Shown here piece by piece: positions 36,510 through 45,693 of a stretch of DNA of 64,000 nt. Source of the stretch: Listeria seeligeri serovar 1/2b str. SLCC3954 (GTDB taxonomy: Bacteria > Bacillota > Bacilli > Lactobacillales > Listeriaceae); NCBI RefSeq assembly GCF_000027145.1, contig NC_013891.1:1426001-1490000 (forward strand), written 5' to 3'. A program made the position numbers and the translations under genes. Every line of letters starts with the position of its first letter. Position 1 is the first letter of the stretch. The notes beneath the pieces are model-generated. The model saw only the letters and a program-made list of their open reading frames with translations. It had not been told where the DNA came from and made no database searches.

Positions 36510-36875
36510 ATGTTAGGGTTAACTAAAATTGAGATTATTACACGTCCAAATCGCTTTAACTTGTTCCAAAAAGAACTTGCCAAAATCGGCGTGAGCGGCT
36601 TAACCGTCACAAAAGCGCTTGGAACTGGTTTAGAAAAAGGCTTTATCGAACTTTATCGCGGCACAAAAAAAGAAAGTAATATTCACGAGCGGATGAAAAT
36701 TGAAATTGTCGTTTCCACTGTCCCGGTTGAAGATGTACTTCGAGTAGTCAAAGAAACACTTCGAACTGGGGAACCCGGAGATGGAAAAGTATTTATTTAT
36801 CCCTTGACCGAAGTCGTAAAAATTAGTACTGGCGAAACAGGAATTGATGCTTTACAAGATAAACCACAAAAATAA
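36510..36875 (+). CDS. glnK: PII nitrogen-signal protein GlnK (NrgB)
   Basis: GlnK binds ATP, ADP and 2-oxoglutarate and docks on AmtB. The 121-residue protein has the PII pattern: TRPNRFN, the T-loop with IELYRGTKKES, KIEIVV, and GEPGDGKVFIYPL. As in Bacillus NrgB, the uridylylated Tyr51 of proteobacterial PII is absent (Lys/Glu here). At the position of the 2-oxoglutarate-binding Gln39 it has Glu42 (GTGLEKG), which may change effector sensing. It follows amtB directly; I see no strong terminator after it. Confidence 0.93.
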   Translation: MLGLTKIEIITRPNRFNLFQKELAKIGVSGLTVTKALGTGLEKGFIELYRGTKKESNIHERMKIEIVVSTVPVEDVLRVVKETLRTGEPGDGKVFIYPLTEVVKISTGETGIDALQDKPQK

Positions 36876-37025
36876 AATAGTTAAAATGGTGAATTAATTA
36901 AAAATGGGGCCTCTATTCTAAAAAATCAATGAGAAATCGCGTTTACCACTTCCCCTTCTAAGTTTTTACACTTATAATGAAAAAGGAAGAACGTTTAGTA
37001 CAGATAAGGAGGCGCGAAATTCCCT

Positions 37026-37406
37026 ATGCGTAAAATCCCCATTTTCACCCTTCTAGCAGCCATACTACTTTTTGGAGGTTACTACCTTTATCAACATGCA
37101 TCTTCAAAAGTAGATGTTACTTTCAATTATGTGGTTACGGATAAAGGAAAAGATAATACCGTCACCGGCACAATTGACGGCGCTGGAAACAAATCAGTTA
37201 CGCTACCACTTTCAAAAGAGAGTTGGGATGCTGTAAAAAAAGGGAATCGCTACAATGTGGAAGCCACTTTTTATAATAAAAATAAAATCAGCTCCGATGA
37301 AGCGAAAGAATTGGATGGTCCGTTTTGGTCCAATGATTCCAATCAAGGGTTATTAGTAAATAAAGTTCAAGTAGAAAATATTCAGGAATTAAGCGATGAT
37401 TTTTAA
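37026..37406 (+). CDS. YxeA-like (DUF1093) exported small protein
   Basis: The 126-residue protein has an N-terminal signal or anchor (IPIFTLLAAILLFGGYYLY) and a beta-rich domain of the YxeA/DUF1093 type (VDVTFNYVVTDKG, GLLVNKVQVENI). Function unknown. The AAGGAGG site is about 13 nt from the ATG, longer than normal, and no closer start exists in frame. It is a lone plus-strand gene followed by a terminator shared with aspS. Confidence 0.75.
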   Translation: MRKIPIFTLLAAILLFGGYYLYQHASSKVDVTFNYVVTDKGKDNTVTGTIDGAGNKSVTLPLSKESWDAVKKGNRYNVEATFYNKNKISSDEAKELDGPFWSNDSNQGLLVNKVQVENIQELSDDF

Positions 37407-37408
37407 AC

Positions 37409-37446
37409 AAAAAACGAAGCCGAGTAAACACTCAGCTTCGTTTTTT
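37409..37446. terminator. Bidirectional terminator (YxeA-like gene / aspS)
   Basis: AAAAAACGAAGCCGAG pairs with CTCAGCTTCGTTTTTT (one mismatch), with a 6-nt loop and A/T-runs on both sides. Confidence 0.88.
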
Positions 37447-39222
37447 TTAGTTTGATTCTTTTTTTACTGTTGCCAGTTTTAGTTCAGCAAGTTGCGCCTC
37501 GCTAACTTCGCCTGGTGCATTTGTAAGAGGATCTACTGCACTTCCTGTTTTAGGGAAAGCAATAGTATCTCGCAAGTTATTTCTACCGGCTAAAATCATC
37601 ACAATTCGGTCTAAACCAAGTGCGATTCCACCATGTGGAGGCGTTCCATATTCTAAAGCCTCCATTAAGAAGCCGAATTGTTCACTTGCTGCTTCATCAG
37701 TAAATCCAAGCGCACGGAACATAGATTCTTGGACTTCTTTTTTGTAAATACGAAGCGATCCCCCACCAATTTCATATCCGTTTAATACGATATCATAAGC
37801 TTCTGCCATTACTTTAGAAGAATCTGTTTCAAGTAACGGAATATCTTCTTCTTTTGGTAAAGTAAATGGATGATGGGCTGAAACATAACGACCAGCTTCT
37901 TCGTCATATTCGAATAACGGCCAATCTGTTACCCATAAAAAGGCTAATTCTTCTTCATTAATTAAGGCTAATTCTTTTCCAAGTTTGTTACGCAAAGCTC
38001 CCAGTGAGGCTGCGACTACTTCTGCTTTATCAGCAGCAAATAACAATAAGTCGCCATCTTCCGCTTGCAAGGCCGCCATTAATTCTTGCGCTTTTTCTGC
38101 TTGGAAAAACTTAGCAATTGGTCCTTTTAATTCGCCCGCTTCTACTTTTAACCAGGCAAGACCTTTAGCACCATAATTAGCAACGAATACACCAAGCGCA
38201 TCCAAATCTTTACGTGAAAAATTAGTTGCAGCTCCTTTTGCGTTAATTGCTTTTACTTCTCCACCATTTTCTACTGCTGATTGGAATACCTTGAAATCAA
38301 CATCTTTCACAACTTCTGAAACATTTTGTAGTTCAAGACCAAAACGAATATCAGGTTTATCACTACCAAACCGATCCATCGCTTCTTTGTAAGTCATCCG
38401 CGGGAATGGTTTTTGAATGGTGATATTTTTCGCTTCTTTCACTACATCAATTAACATATCCTCTGTGATTGTTTGGATTTCTTCTTTCGTTAAAAAGCTT
38501 GTTTCCAAATCAATTTGAGTAAATTCAGGTTGGCGGTCACCGCGCAAATCTTCATCGCGGAAACAACGAACGATTTGATAATATTTGTCAAAACCAGCAG
38601 TCATTAGCAATTGTTTTAAAATTTGTGGAGATTGTGGTAAAGCGTAGAAATTACCTGGATAAACTCGACTTGGTACTAAATAATCACGCGCGCCTTCCGG
38701 GGTACTTTTCGTTAAGTATGGTGTTTCAATATCAAAGAACCCTAGCGCATCAAGTTTGTTACGGAATGTTCTCGTAACAGTATGACGCATTTTGAAAATA
38801 TTGTTCATCTCAGGGCGACGTAGGTCTAAATAACGATATTTTAAGCGAAGTTCATCCGAAACATTTACGCCATCTTCAATATAAAAAGGTGGTGTTTTTG
38901 ATGTGTTTAAAATCGTAATTTCTTCAGCTGAAATTTCAATTTTCCCAGTCGCTAGTTTTTCATTGATGGCATTTTCAGAACGAGCGCTCACTTTTCCTTT
39001 GATTGTAACAACGAATTCATTTCTCACACTGTCAGCAATAGCGAGTGCTTCTTTGGAAGTTTCTGGATTGAAGACCACTTGAATAATCCCTTCACGGTCA
39101 CGTAAATCAATAAAAATTAGTCCTCCTAAATCACGGCGCTTTTGTACCCAACCATGAAGGATAACGTTTTGTCCGATATGAGTTTCATTTAATTCTCCGC
39201 AGTAACTTGTACGCTTTTCCAT
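37447..39222 (-). CDS. aspS: Aspartyl-tRNA synthetase
   Basis: AspS charges tRNA-Asp. The 591-residue protein is the bacterial type: an OB-fold anticodon domain ([23 protein letters not shown]), the class II core with motif 2 [19 protein letters not shown], the GAD insertion domain and motif 3 [12 protein letters not shown]. The ATG directly follows the hisS stop codon, with the ribosome site inside the end of hisS, so it shares the hisS T-box transcript. Confidence 0.98.
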   Translation of the reverse strand: MEKRTSYCGELNETHIGQNVILHGWVQKRRDLGGLIFIDLRDREGIIQVVFNPETSKEALAIADSVRNEFVVTIKGKVSARSENAINEKLATGKIEISAEEITILNTSKTPPFYIEDGVNVSDELRLKYRYLDLRRPEMNNIFKMRHTVTRTFRNKLDALGFFDIETPYLTKSTPEGARDYLVPSRVYPGNFYALPQSPQILKQLLMTAGFDKYYQIVRCFRDEDLRGDRQPEFTQIDLETSFLTKEEIQTITEDMLIDVVKEAKNITIQKPFPRMTYKEAMDRFGSDKPDIRFGLELQNVSEVVKDVDFKVFQSAVENGGEVKAINAKGAATNFSRKDLDALGVFVANYGAKGLAWLKVEAGELKGPIAKFFQAEKAQELMAALQAEDGDLLLFAADKAEVVAASLGALRNKLGKELALINEEELAFLWVTDWPLFEYDEEAGRYVSAHHPFTLPKEEDIPLLETDSSKVMAEAYDIVLNGYEIGGGSLRIYKKEVQESMFRALGFTDEAASEQFGFLMEALEYGTPPHGGIALGLDRIVMILAGRNNLRDTIAFPKTGSAVDPLTNAPGEVSEAQLAELKLATVKKESN

Positions 39223-40506
39223 TTACTTCTCCTCCTTGGTATTTGTTAATTTCTCAATTAAAACTGTTTCTAGTGTATCTTCAAAAACTGTTTCTTGTTC
39301 ACCTGTTTCCATATTCTTTAATTGGTAATTTCCGGTTTGCAACTCTTCTTCACCAAGAATAATTGTGTAAACGGCATTTTTTCGATTAGCATCTTTTAAT
39401 TGAGCTTTTAGTTTTCGTTTTAAATAATCTTTTTCGGCGCTAATACCATTTTTACGTAATTCGTTTACTAATGTTACTGCCTTTAATTCCGCTTCCGGTT
39501 GTGCAGTAATAACATACACTTCTAATGGTTTTTTTGCTGGAATTTTAACATCTGCTTTTTCAAGCGCTAATAAGATCCGCTCTACCCCTATTCCAAAACC
39601 AATTCCCGGAGTATCAGGTCCACCAAATTCTTTGACCAAACCATGATATCTTCCACCACCACAAAGCGTTGTTTTCGCACCAAATCCCTCTTCTTCACTC
39701 ATGATTTCAAAAGTAGTATGGTTGTAATAATCAAGGCCACGCACCATGGTTGGATCAATTTCAAAAGAGATTTCCAGCGCATTTAAGTAGGTTTGAACTT
39801 GATTAAAATAAGCCACAGATTCTTCATTTAAATAATCTAAAATTGATGGTGCAGTTTGGATAAGTGGATTATCATGATCTTTTTTACAGTCTAAAATACG
39901 TAATGGATTTTTGTGCAATCTCACTTGGCACTCTGCACAAAATTCATCTATATGTGGCTCGAAATGACTAACTAACGCCTCACGATGTTTTAACCGACTT
40001 TCTTTATCGCCAAGGCTATTAATGACTAATTTGATATTACGCAAACCGATTCGTTTAAAGAACTCCATCGCGAGTGAGATAACTTCCACGTCAATGGCTG
40101 GATCGTCACTTCCAATTGCCTCTATGCCCATTTGAGTAAATTGGCGTTGTCTCCCGCCTTGTGGACGCTCATAGCGAAACATTGGTTCATTATAGTACAT
40201 TTTAATCGGCTGGCTCACCGCACCGTATAATTTGTGCTCCACGAAAGCTCGAACCACAGAAGCCGTTCCCTCTGGTCGCAAAGTGAGACTTCTACCACCT
40301 TTGTCTTGAAAAGTGTACATTTCTTTAGAGACGATATCCGTTGAATCACCAACGCCGCGCTCAAATAACTCTGTATGCTCAAAAATCGGCGTCCGGATCT
40401 CTTCATATTGGTAGTTTTCACAAACAGCCGCAAATGCTGCTTCTAAAAAATGCCATTTTGTCACCTCTTCTGGTAAAATATCACGCGTCCCTCTTGGTAA
40501 TTGCAT
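39223..40506 (-). CDS. hisS: Histidyl-tRNA synthetase
   Basis: HisS charges tRNA-His. The 427-residue protein has class II motif 2 (MFRYERPQGGRQRQFTQMG), the His-specific motif RGLDYYNHTTFEI and GGGRYHGLVKEFGG, and a C-terminal anticodon domain. It is the first gene of hisS-aspS under a T-box leader. A strong GGAGGGGG site precedes the ATG. Confidence 0.98.
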   Translation of the reverse strand: MQLPRGTRDILPEEVTKWHFLEAAFAAVCENYQYEEIRTPIFEHTELFERGVGDSTDIVSKEMYTFQDKGGRSLTLRPEGTASVVRAFVEHKLYGAVSQPIKMYYNEPMFRYERPQGGRQRQFTQMGIEAIGSDDPAIDVEVISLAMEFFKRIGLRNIKLVINSLGDKESRLKHREALVSHFEPHIDEFCAECQVRLHKNPLRILDCKKDHDNPLIQTAPSILDYLNEESVAYFNQVQTYLNALEISFEIDPTMVRGLDYYNHTTFEIMSEEEGFGAKTTLCGGGRYHGLVKEFGGPDTPGIGFGIGVERILLALEKADVKIPAKKPLEVYVITAQPEAELKAVTLVNELRKNGISAEKDYLKRKLKAQLKDANRKNAVYTIILGEEELQTGNYQLKNMETGEQETVFEDTLETVLIEKLTNTKEEK

Positions 40507-40545
40507 TTTTTTAGTCCCCCTCCTCGTTTACTTCAAAATATAAAG

Positions 40546-40808
40546 AAAAACCCCCGTCACTTGTTATAAAAACAAGGGACGAGAGTTTATTTACACCCGT
40601 GGTACCACCCTAATTAGAATCAAAAAAGATTCTCACTTAAGTCAGTTAACGCCTGAATACGTTCTAGTTTACTTACTTTCAACAAGAAACCTCGAGAGTG
40701 TCTTTTCAGAAAATATGACTATCTTTATCCTTTCAGCCAAATGGGATAAATTCTCTTTATAGCATGGATTTTCTTACTTTTCTCTGTCGCTAGTTTTAAA
40801 TATGAATT
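40546..40808 (-). promoter_or_regulatory. T-box riboswitch of hisS-aspS
   Basis: The leader has the T-box core AGGGTGGTACCACGGG (complement at 40596-40611), the GGCTGAAAGG distal loop of Stem I, the AGTA loop-E element, and a terminator hairpin CGTCCCTTGTT / AACAAGTGACG (40555-40581) followed by Ts. In the 3-prime side of the specifier loop is GACAC (complement at 40698-40702), which contains both Asp GAC and His CAC. It accounts for the gap between hisS and the amidase gene together with the promoters. Confidence 0.92.
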
Positions 40809-40814
40809 ATTCTA

Positions 40815-40843
40815 AGATTACTAAAAACACATAGAAAAGTCAA
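40815..40843 (-). promoter_or_regulatory. Predicted sigma-A promoter of hisS-aspS
   Basis: TTGACT (40838-40843) and TAATCT (40815-40820) are 17 bp apart on the minus strand. Confidence 0.7.
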
Positions 40844-40958
40844 CATTTTGTCAATTTTTTTATAAAAACTCACTTTCTAGTTCCATGAAAGCGCATTTTA
40901 TGGTAACATTTTACTGTCAGATAAAAGTTTATGAGTATATAGGTGGTGTCAGCTTTAA

Positions 40959-42242
40959 ATGAAGAATAAATTCATTTTTATTACCGTTGTCTCCATTTTA
41001 TTGATTGCAGCAGGTATTGTCACAACAATTGCTATGGCGAACGCAAATTCCGTCGTCGTAAAAGCAGAAGTCTTAAATGTCCGCAGCGGTCCTGGTTTGG
41101 CCTACGATGTAACGAGCCAAGCCAGAAAAAATGAAGTACTCCGGGTAGTCGGTGAAGAAAATCAGTGGTACAAGGTTCAATTAGATAATGGTAATAGCGG
41201 TTGGGTTGCAAGCTGGTTAGTTGAAAATACAGACGTCAGCGCAGCAAGTAACAGTGTTGCTATTGTCAACTCGGATGGTGGTTTAAACGTACGTGAAAAA
41301 CCAAGTACCTCAAGTAAATCACTTGGCTTACTAAATAACGGTGATCAAGTAACCGTAACAAGCCAACAAGATGGCTGGGCGCAAATCCAATATCAAGGAA
41401 AAAACGCTTGGGTTAGTTCCGATTACTTAACCATTCGTGAATCTGCTACAAAAGTAGATGAAAGCGAACTACAAACCGTAACAATTCGGGAAGACTCCAC
41501 TAATATTCGAAACGAAGCCAGCCGAGATGGTGAGGTAATCGAGAAAGCCAATTCGGGTCAAAGTTTTGCAATTCAAGGAGTTCAAGGTGACTGGTACCAA
41601 ATTCGGACGACAAGTGGTGATACAGGTTACGTTGCTAACTGGGTTGTCGATGTGTCTGATAAAGGCCAAACAGCAACTCCGAAAAGTAAAACAACAAAAT
41701 TATCTGAGGCTACGATTGTAATTGATCCTGGTCACGGTGGGAATGATCCAGGTGCAAAAGGCGCAGGTGGAACAGTTGAAAAAGAAATGACTTTAAAAAC
41801 TGCGAAGAAATTGAAGTCCAAACTCGAAGCAACTGGTGCTAAAGTAATTTTAACTAGAGATAGTGATGAATATGTCTCCTTAAAATCACGAACCAATAAA
41901 GCTGCCAAAAATAATGCCGATGTCTTTATCAGTCTTCATTTTGATAGTCTAGAGGATAGCAATTCTGGTGTTAGCGGTCAAACAACTTATTATTATGATA
42001 ATAGTGATAAAGCTCTCGCTGAAAGCATTAATGCAAGTCTCGGAAAAGAACTCCCTACTTCTAATCGCGGTTCAAGAGTTGGCGATTATTATGTATTAAG
42101 AGAAAATTCTCAGCCTGCTGTGTTGCTTGAGCTTGGATATCTAAGTTCCGCAAAAGACGAACAAAATATTAATTCCGCTTCTTATCGAAGTAGTATTGCG
42201 GATGCCGTGGTTGACGGATTATCCGATTACTTCTCTAATTAA
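40959..42242 (+). CDS. N-acetylmuramoyl-L-alanine amidase with three SH3b domains
   Basis: The 427-residue exported protein cleaves the amide bond between MurNAc and the stem peptide. It has a signal anchor (FIFITVVSILLIAAGIVTTIAMA), three bacterial SH3 domains (about 33-92, 98-158 and 173-230; each with the VR..P or IR..A start and a W-K/Q core) and an Amidase_3 domain (about 251-425) with zinc ligands in IDPGHGG, VEKEM and ISLHFDS and the catalytic Glu in LLELGYLS. It corresponds to Bacillus YrvJ by position. It is a lone plus-strand gene. Confidence 0.9.
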   Translation: MKNKFIFITVVSILLIAAGIVTTIAMANANSVVVKAEVLNVRSGPGLAYDVTSQARKNEVLRVVGEENQWYKVQLDNGNSGWVASWLVENTDVSAASNSVAIVNSDGGLNVREKPSTSSKSLGLLNNGDQVTVTSQQDGWAQIQYQGKNAWVSSDYLTIRESATKVDESELQTVTIREDSTNIRNEASRDGEVIEKANSGQSFAIQGVQGDWYQIRTTSGDTGYVANWVVDVSDKGQTATPKSKTTKLSEATIVIDPGHGGNDPGAKGAGGTVEKEMTLKTAKKLKSKLEATGAKVILTRDSDEYVSLKSRTNKAAKNNADVFISLHFDSLEDSNSGVSGQTTYYYDNSDKALAESINASLGKELPTSNRGSRVGDYYVLRENSQPAVLLELGYLSSAKDEQNINSASYRSSIADAVVDGLSDYFSN

Positions 42243-42287
42243 AAAAAGCAATCATTCAGAAGTACATCTTCCGAATGATTGCTTTTT
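42243..42287. terminator. Bidirectional terminator (amidase gene / dtd)
   Basis: A 15-bp perfect repeat AAAAAGCAATCATTC / GAATGATTGCTTTTT with a 15-nt loop lies between the converging genes. Confidence 0.88.
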
Positions 42288-42739
42288 CATTTGCGCATTT
42301 CTTCTGAGTCGAGCATGATAGTGACCGGGCCATGGTTGACAATTTTCACATCCATAAAAGCGCCAAACACGCCAGTCTCGACGACAAACCCTGCCGCCGA
42401 AAGCTTGGTGTTAAATAAATCATAAAGTGCTTCTGCCTTGTCTCCTGGTGCTGATTTCGTAAAGCTAGGTCGTTTGCCTTTTGTAGTGTCCGCATATAAG
42501 GTGAACTGAGAAACACTTAAAATAGCGCCACCACGCTCCGCTAAAGAAATATTCATTTTCTCTGATTCATCTTCAAAAATTCGTAAACCAGTGACTTTTT
42601 TTGCCATATAATCGACTATTTCTGGTGTATCACTATGCGTAAAACCAACAAGCAAGCAAAGACCACCCGCAATCTCACTTATTACTTCTTCTTCTACGCT
42701 TACTGACGCCTCATAACACCTTTGAAGTAGCACCCGCAT
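42287..42739 (-). CDS. dtd: D-aminoacyl-tRNA deacylase
   Basis: Dtd removes D-amino acids (and glycine from tRNA-Ala) mis-attached to tRNA. The 150-residue product has the signature [10 protein letters not shown] and the NHGPVT motif, whose Gly-Pro forms the chirality filter. The ATG at 42739 is 8 nt after GGAG and is preferred to a GTG three codons earlier. It is 13 bp downstream of relA, the usual pairing in Firmicutes. Confidence 0.96.
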   Translation of the reverse strand: MRVLLQRCYEASVSVEEEVISEIAGGLCLLVGFTHSDTPEIVDYMAKKVTGLRIFEDESEKMNISLAERGGAILSVSQFTLYADTTKGKRPSFTKSAPGDKAEALYDLFNTKLSAAGFVVETGVFGAFMDVKIVNHGPVTIMLDSEEMRK

Positions 42740-42752
42740 CACTTTCACTCCT

Positions 42753-44969
42753 TTAATTCATTAATCGTCTCACTGTATATACATCAGGAATTTGTTTGAT
42801 TTTATCTACCACTCGTTGTAAATGATTAATATTATGAATTTGAAGCGTGACAACAAGCGTTGCCATTTTATTATTGTCTACTTTAGCATTCACACCATTG
42901 ATATTTGAAGTCAAACTATTGATGACTTGCAAAATATCATTTAGTAAGCCATTACGATTATAACCATAGATTTCGATATCCACGTTATAATCATTTTTTG
43001 CTTGCGAATCTGCGTCTTCCCAGTCTACTTCAATTAAGCGCTCTGCTTCGATTGCTTGAACATTTGGGCAATCTTGACGGTGAATGGAGATTCCTCGTCC
43101 TTTGGTAATATAACCAACGATTTCATCCCCAGGCACTGGATTACAACATCTAGAAAGGCGAATGAGTAAGTTCCCTACACCTTGAACAACCACTCCAGCA
43201 TTGTGTTTAATTTTTAGTTTTTCATTGTTAGCATCTGAATTAGATGGTTTGTTTTCAGCTTGCGTAAGTAATTTTTCCGTTTCCGCTTCTAATTCACGTT
43301 CTTTTCGAAGTTTTTCGGTTAAACGATTGGCCACTTGCAAGGCCGTAATACCGTTATAGCCAACTGCAGCAAAAAGATCATCTTCATGCGAAAAGTTTAA
43401 TTTGTCGGCTAACTTACGTAGATTTTCTGGTAACATAATTTTCTTCGGTTCAAATCCAAGCTGTCTAATTTCTTTTTCGACTAAATCGCGGCCTTTTTCG
43501 ACGTTTTCTTCTTTTGCTTGTCGTTTAAAGAATTGCTTGATTTTGTTTCTAGCTTGAGAAGTTTGAACGAGTTTCAACCAGTCGCGGCTCGGTCCATAGG
43601 AATGTTTTGACGTCAAAATGTCAATAATATCGCCTGTTTTCAACTTATAATCTAAGGTGACAATTTTTCCGTTAATTTTCGCACCAATTGTTTTATTCCC
43701 GATTTCTGTATGCACACGGTAGGCAAAATCAAGCGGTACGGAACCATTTGGAAGTTCGTAGACGTCCCCTTTTGGTGTGAAGACATAGACCACATCTGAA
43801 AATAAATCGAGTTTTAAGCTTTCCATGAACTCCTCGGCATTATCCGATTCATTTTGATATTCTAAAATTTCTCGGAACCAAGTTAATTTATTATCAAAAG
43901 AGGTTTTTGAATTGACAACTTTACCTTCTTTGTACGCCCAATGTGCCGCAACCCCGTATTCTGCAATTTGATGCATTTCATGTGTACGGATTTGAACTTC
44001 GAGCGGCTCGCCTTGAGGTCCGATAACGGTCGTATGGATGGATTGATACATATTCGACTTAGGCATAGCAATATAGTCTTTAAAGCGACCTGGCATCGGT
44101 TTCCAGCGCGTGTGGATGATTCCAAGGACAGCATAACAATCTTTGATGCTGCTAACTACAATTCGGACCGCAAGCAAATCATAAATTTCGTTAAATTGTT
44201 TGTTTTGTTCGCTCATCTTTCGGTAAATGGAATAGATATGTTTTGGTCTTCCAGAAATGTCGGCTTGAATATTAAGTTCATCCAAGTTTTCATTAACGCC
44301 ATCAATCACATCATGTAAATAACGCTCTCTTGCATCACGCTTTTGCTTCATCAAGTGAACGATTCGGTAATATTGTTGTGGGTTTAAATACCGTAACGCC
44401 GTATCTTCTAACTCCCATTTCACACGGGATATTCCTAGTCTGTGCGCAAGCGGTGCAAAAATTTCTAACGTTTCATTAGCAATTCGACGTTGCTTTTCAA
44501 CTGGTAGATGTTTTAATGTGCGCATATTATGCAAACGGTCGGCAAGTTTAATAAGAATAACACGGATATCTTGCGCCATGGCAATAAACATTTTCCTGTG
44601 ATTCTCCGCTTGTTGTTCTTCATGTGATTTATATTTAATTTTACCAAGTTTGGTAACCCCATCTACAAGCATAGCAACTTCACTGCCAAATTCTTCTTCT
44701 AAATCTGCCAGTGTAACCGGGGTATCCTCTACGACATCATGCAAAAAACCTGATGCAACTGTCGAAGGATCCATTTTTAATTCTACTAAAATGCCAGCAA
44801 CTTGAATTGGATGAATAATATACGGCTCACCTGATTTACGAAACTGTTCTTTATGAGAATCGCGCGCAAATTCATACGCTTTTTTTACAAGCGCAAGATG
44901 TTCCTGATTCATATAATGAGAAGCCATATCGATAACTTGCTCAGCTGTCAGATTTTGTTCTTTCGCCAT
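42753..44969 (-). CDS. relA: Bifunctional (p)ppGpp synthetase/hydrolase (Rel)
   Basis: Rel makes and degrades (p)ppGpp in the stringent response. The 738-residue long RSH protein has an HD hydrolase domain with intact [10 protein letters not shown], a synthetase domain ([22 protein letters not shown]), a TGS domain ([14 protein letters not shown]), a zinc-finger region with [14 protein letters not shown] and a C-terminal ACT domain. Both activities should be present. The leader carries an attenuator-like hairpin. Confidence 0.97.
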   Translation of the reverse strand: MAKEQNLTAEQVIDMASHYMNQEHLALVKKAYEFARDSHKEQFRKSGEPYIIHPIQVAGILVELKMDPSTVASGFLHDVVEDTPVTLADLEEEFGSEVAMLVDGVTKLGKIKYKSHEEQQAENHRKMFIAMAQDIRVILIKLADRLHNMRTLKHLPVEKQRRIANETLEIFAPLAHRLGISRVKWELEDTALRYLNPQQYYRIVHLMKQKRDARERYLHDVIDGVNENLDELNIQADISGRPKHIYSIYRKMSEQNKQFNEIYDLLAVRIVVSSIKDCYAVLGIIHTRWKPMPGRFKDYIAMPKSNMYQSIHTTVIGPQGEPLEVQIRTHEMHQIAEYGVAAHWAYKEGKVVNSKTSFDNKLTWFREILEYQNESDNAEEFMESLKLDLFSDVVYVFTPKGDVYELPNGSVPLDFAYRVHTEIGNKTIGAKINGKIVTLDYKLKTGDIIDILTSKHSYGPSRDWLKLVQTSQARNKIKQFFKRQAKEENVEKGRDLVEKEIRQLGFEPKKIMLPENLRKLADKLNFSHEDDLFAAVGYNGITALQVANRLTEKLRKERELEAETEKLLTQAENKPSNSDANNEKLKIKHNAGVVVQGVGNLLIRLSRCCNPVPGDEIVGYITKGRGISIHRQDCPNVQAIEAERLIEVDWEDADSQAKNDYNVDIEIYGYNRNGLLNDILQVINSLTSNINGVNAKVDNNKMATLVVTLQIHNINHLQRVVDKIKQIPDVYTVRRLMN

Positions 44970-45006
44970 TTACTCACCCTCTTATCTCCTTGTCTCAGAT
45001 ACAACT

Positions 45007-45030
45007 CAAAAACACCCATAACTGAGTGTT
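45007..45030 (-). promoter_or_regulatory. Terminator-like hairpin in the relA leader
   Basis: On the minus strand AACACTCA pairs with TGGGTGTT (one G-U) around a 4-nt loop, then TTTTT follows. It is about 15-20 nt after the predicted transcription start and 38 nt before relA. Its T-run is short, so it may be a weak terminator or only an mRNA structure. Confidence 0.42.
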
Positions 45031-45052
45031 CCAAAAAAGATTCTTATCTAAT

Positions 45053-45081
45053 ATTATAGCATGAGGCTACTTTGTTAATAA
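45053..45081 (-). promoter_or_regulatory. Predicted promoter of relA-dtd
   Basis: TGCTATAAT is an extended -10 (TATAAT at 45053-45058); a poor -35 TTATTA lies 17 bp upstream. Confidence 0.6.
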
Positions 45082-45132
45082 AGCACTTTTCCTTGTTTTT
45101 TCGCAATTTTTAGCAGACTTTCGATTTTTCTT

Positions 45133-45165
45133 AAAAAAACTACTCCTAAAATATCAGGAGTAGTT
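45133..45165 (-). terminator. apt terminator
   Basis: A 10-bp stem AACTACTCCT / AGGAGTAGTT with an 8-nt loop and a T-run on the minus strand separates recJ-apt from relA. Confidence 0.87.
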
Positions 45166-45171
45166 CCAATT

Positions 45172-45693
45172 TTATAATTTCATTAGAATTAAGCGATCAT
45201 AGCCGTTTAATTTTTTGTGTCCTTCTAATTCTTTTAATTCGATTAAGAAAGCACATCCAGCAACGATGCCTCCTAGTTCTTCTACTAATTTAATTGTAGC
45301 TTCAATAGTTCCACCAGTCGCAAGCAAGTCATCCGTAATTAATACACGTTGACCTGGTTGGATTGCATCACTGTGCATAGATAATTTATTCGTACCATAC
45401 TCTAAATCATATTCCATTTCAACCGTTTCACGAGGTAATTTGCCAGGTTTACGAACTGGAGCAAAACCAATTCCGAGCGCATACGCAACTGGACACCCAA
45501 TAATAAAGCCGCGTGCTTCTGGACCTACGATGATGTCTATTTTTAATTCTTTCGCATATTCAACGATTTTGTCTGTAGCAAAACGATATGCTTCACCGTC
45601 ATTCATTAATGGGGTGATATCTTTAAAAACTATTCCTTTTTTCGGCCAATCATTTACAATCGCCACATAATTTTCTAGATCTTTAATTTCCAT
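45172..45693 (-). CDS. apt: Adenine phosphoribosyltransferase
   Basis: Apt joins adenine to PRPP to give AMP. The 173-residue protein has the PRPP motif [13 protein letters not shown] and [10 protein letters not shown]. The ATG at 45693 follows a GGAGG site located in the end of recJ and overlaps recJ by 11 bp. The order recJ-apt-relA is conserved in Bacillus. Confidence 0.97.
   Translation of the reverse strand: MEIKDLENYVAIVNDWPKKGIVFKDITPLMNDGEAYRFATDKIVEYAKELKIDIIVGPEARGFIIGCPVAYALGIGFAPVRKPGKLPRETVEMEYDLEYGTNKLSMHSDAIQPGQRVLITDDLLATGGTIEATIKLVEELGGIVAGCAFLIELKELEGHKKLNGYDRLILMKL

Noticed and set aside
40849-40854. TTGACA as the -35 of hisS
   Set aside because: Its spacing to a usable -10 is only 15 bp; the nearby TTGACT with 17 bp to TAATCT is better.
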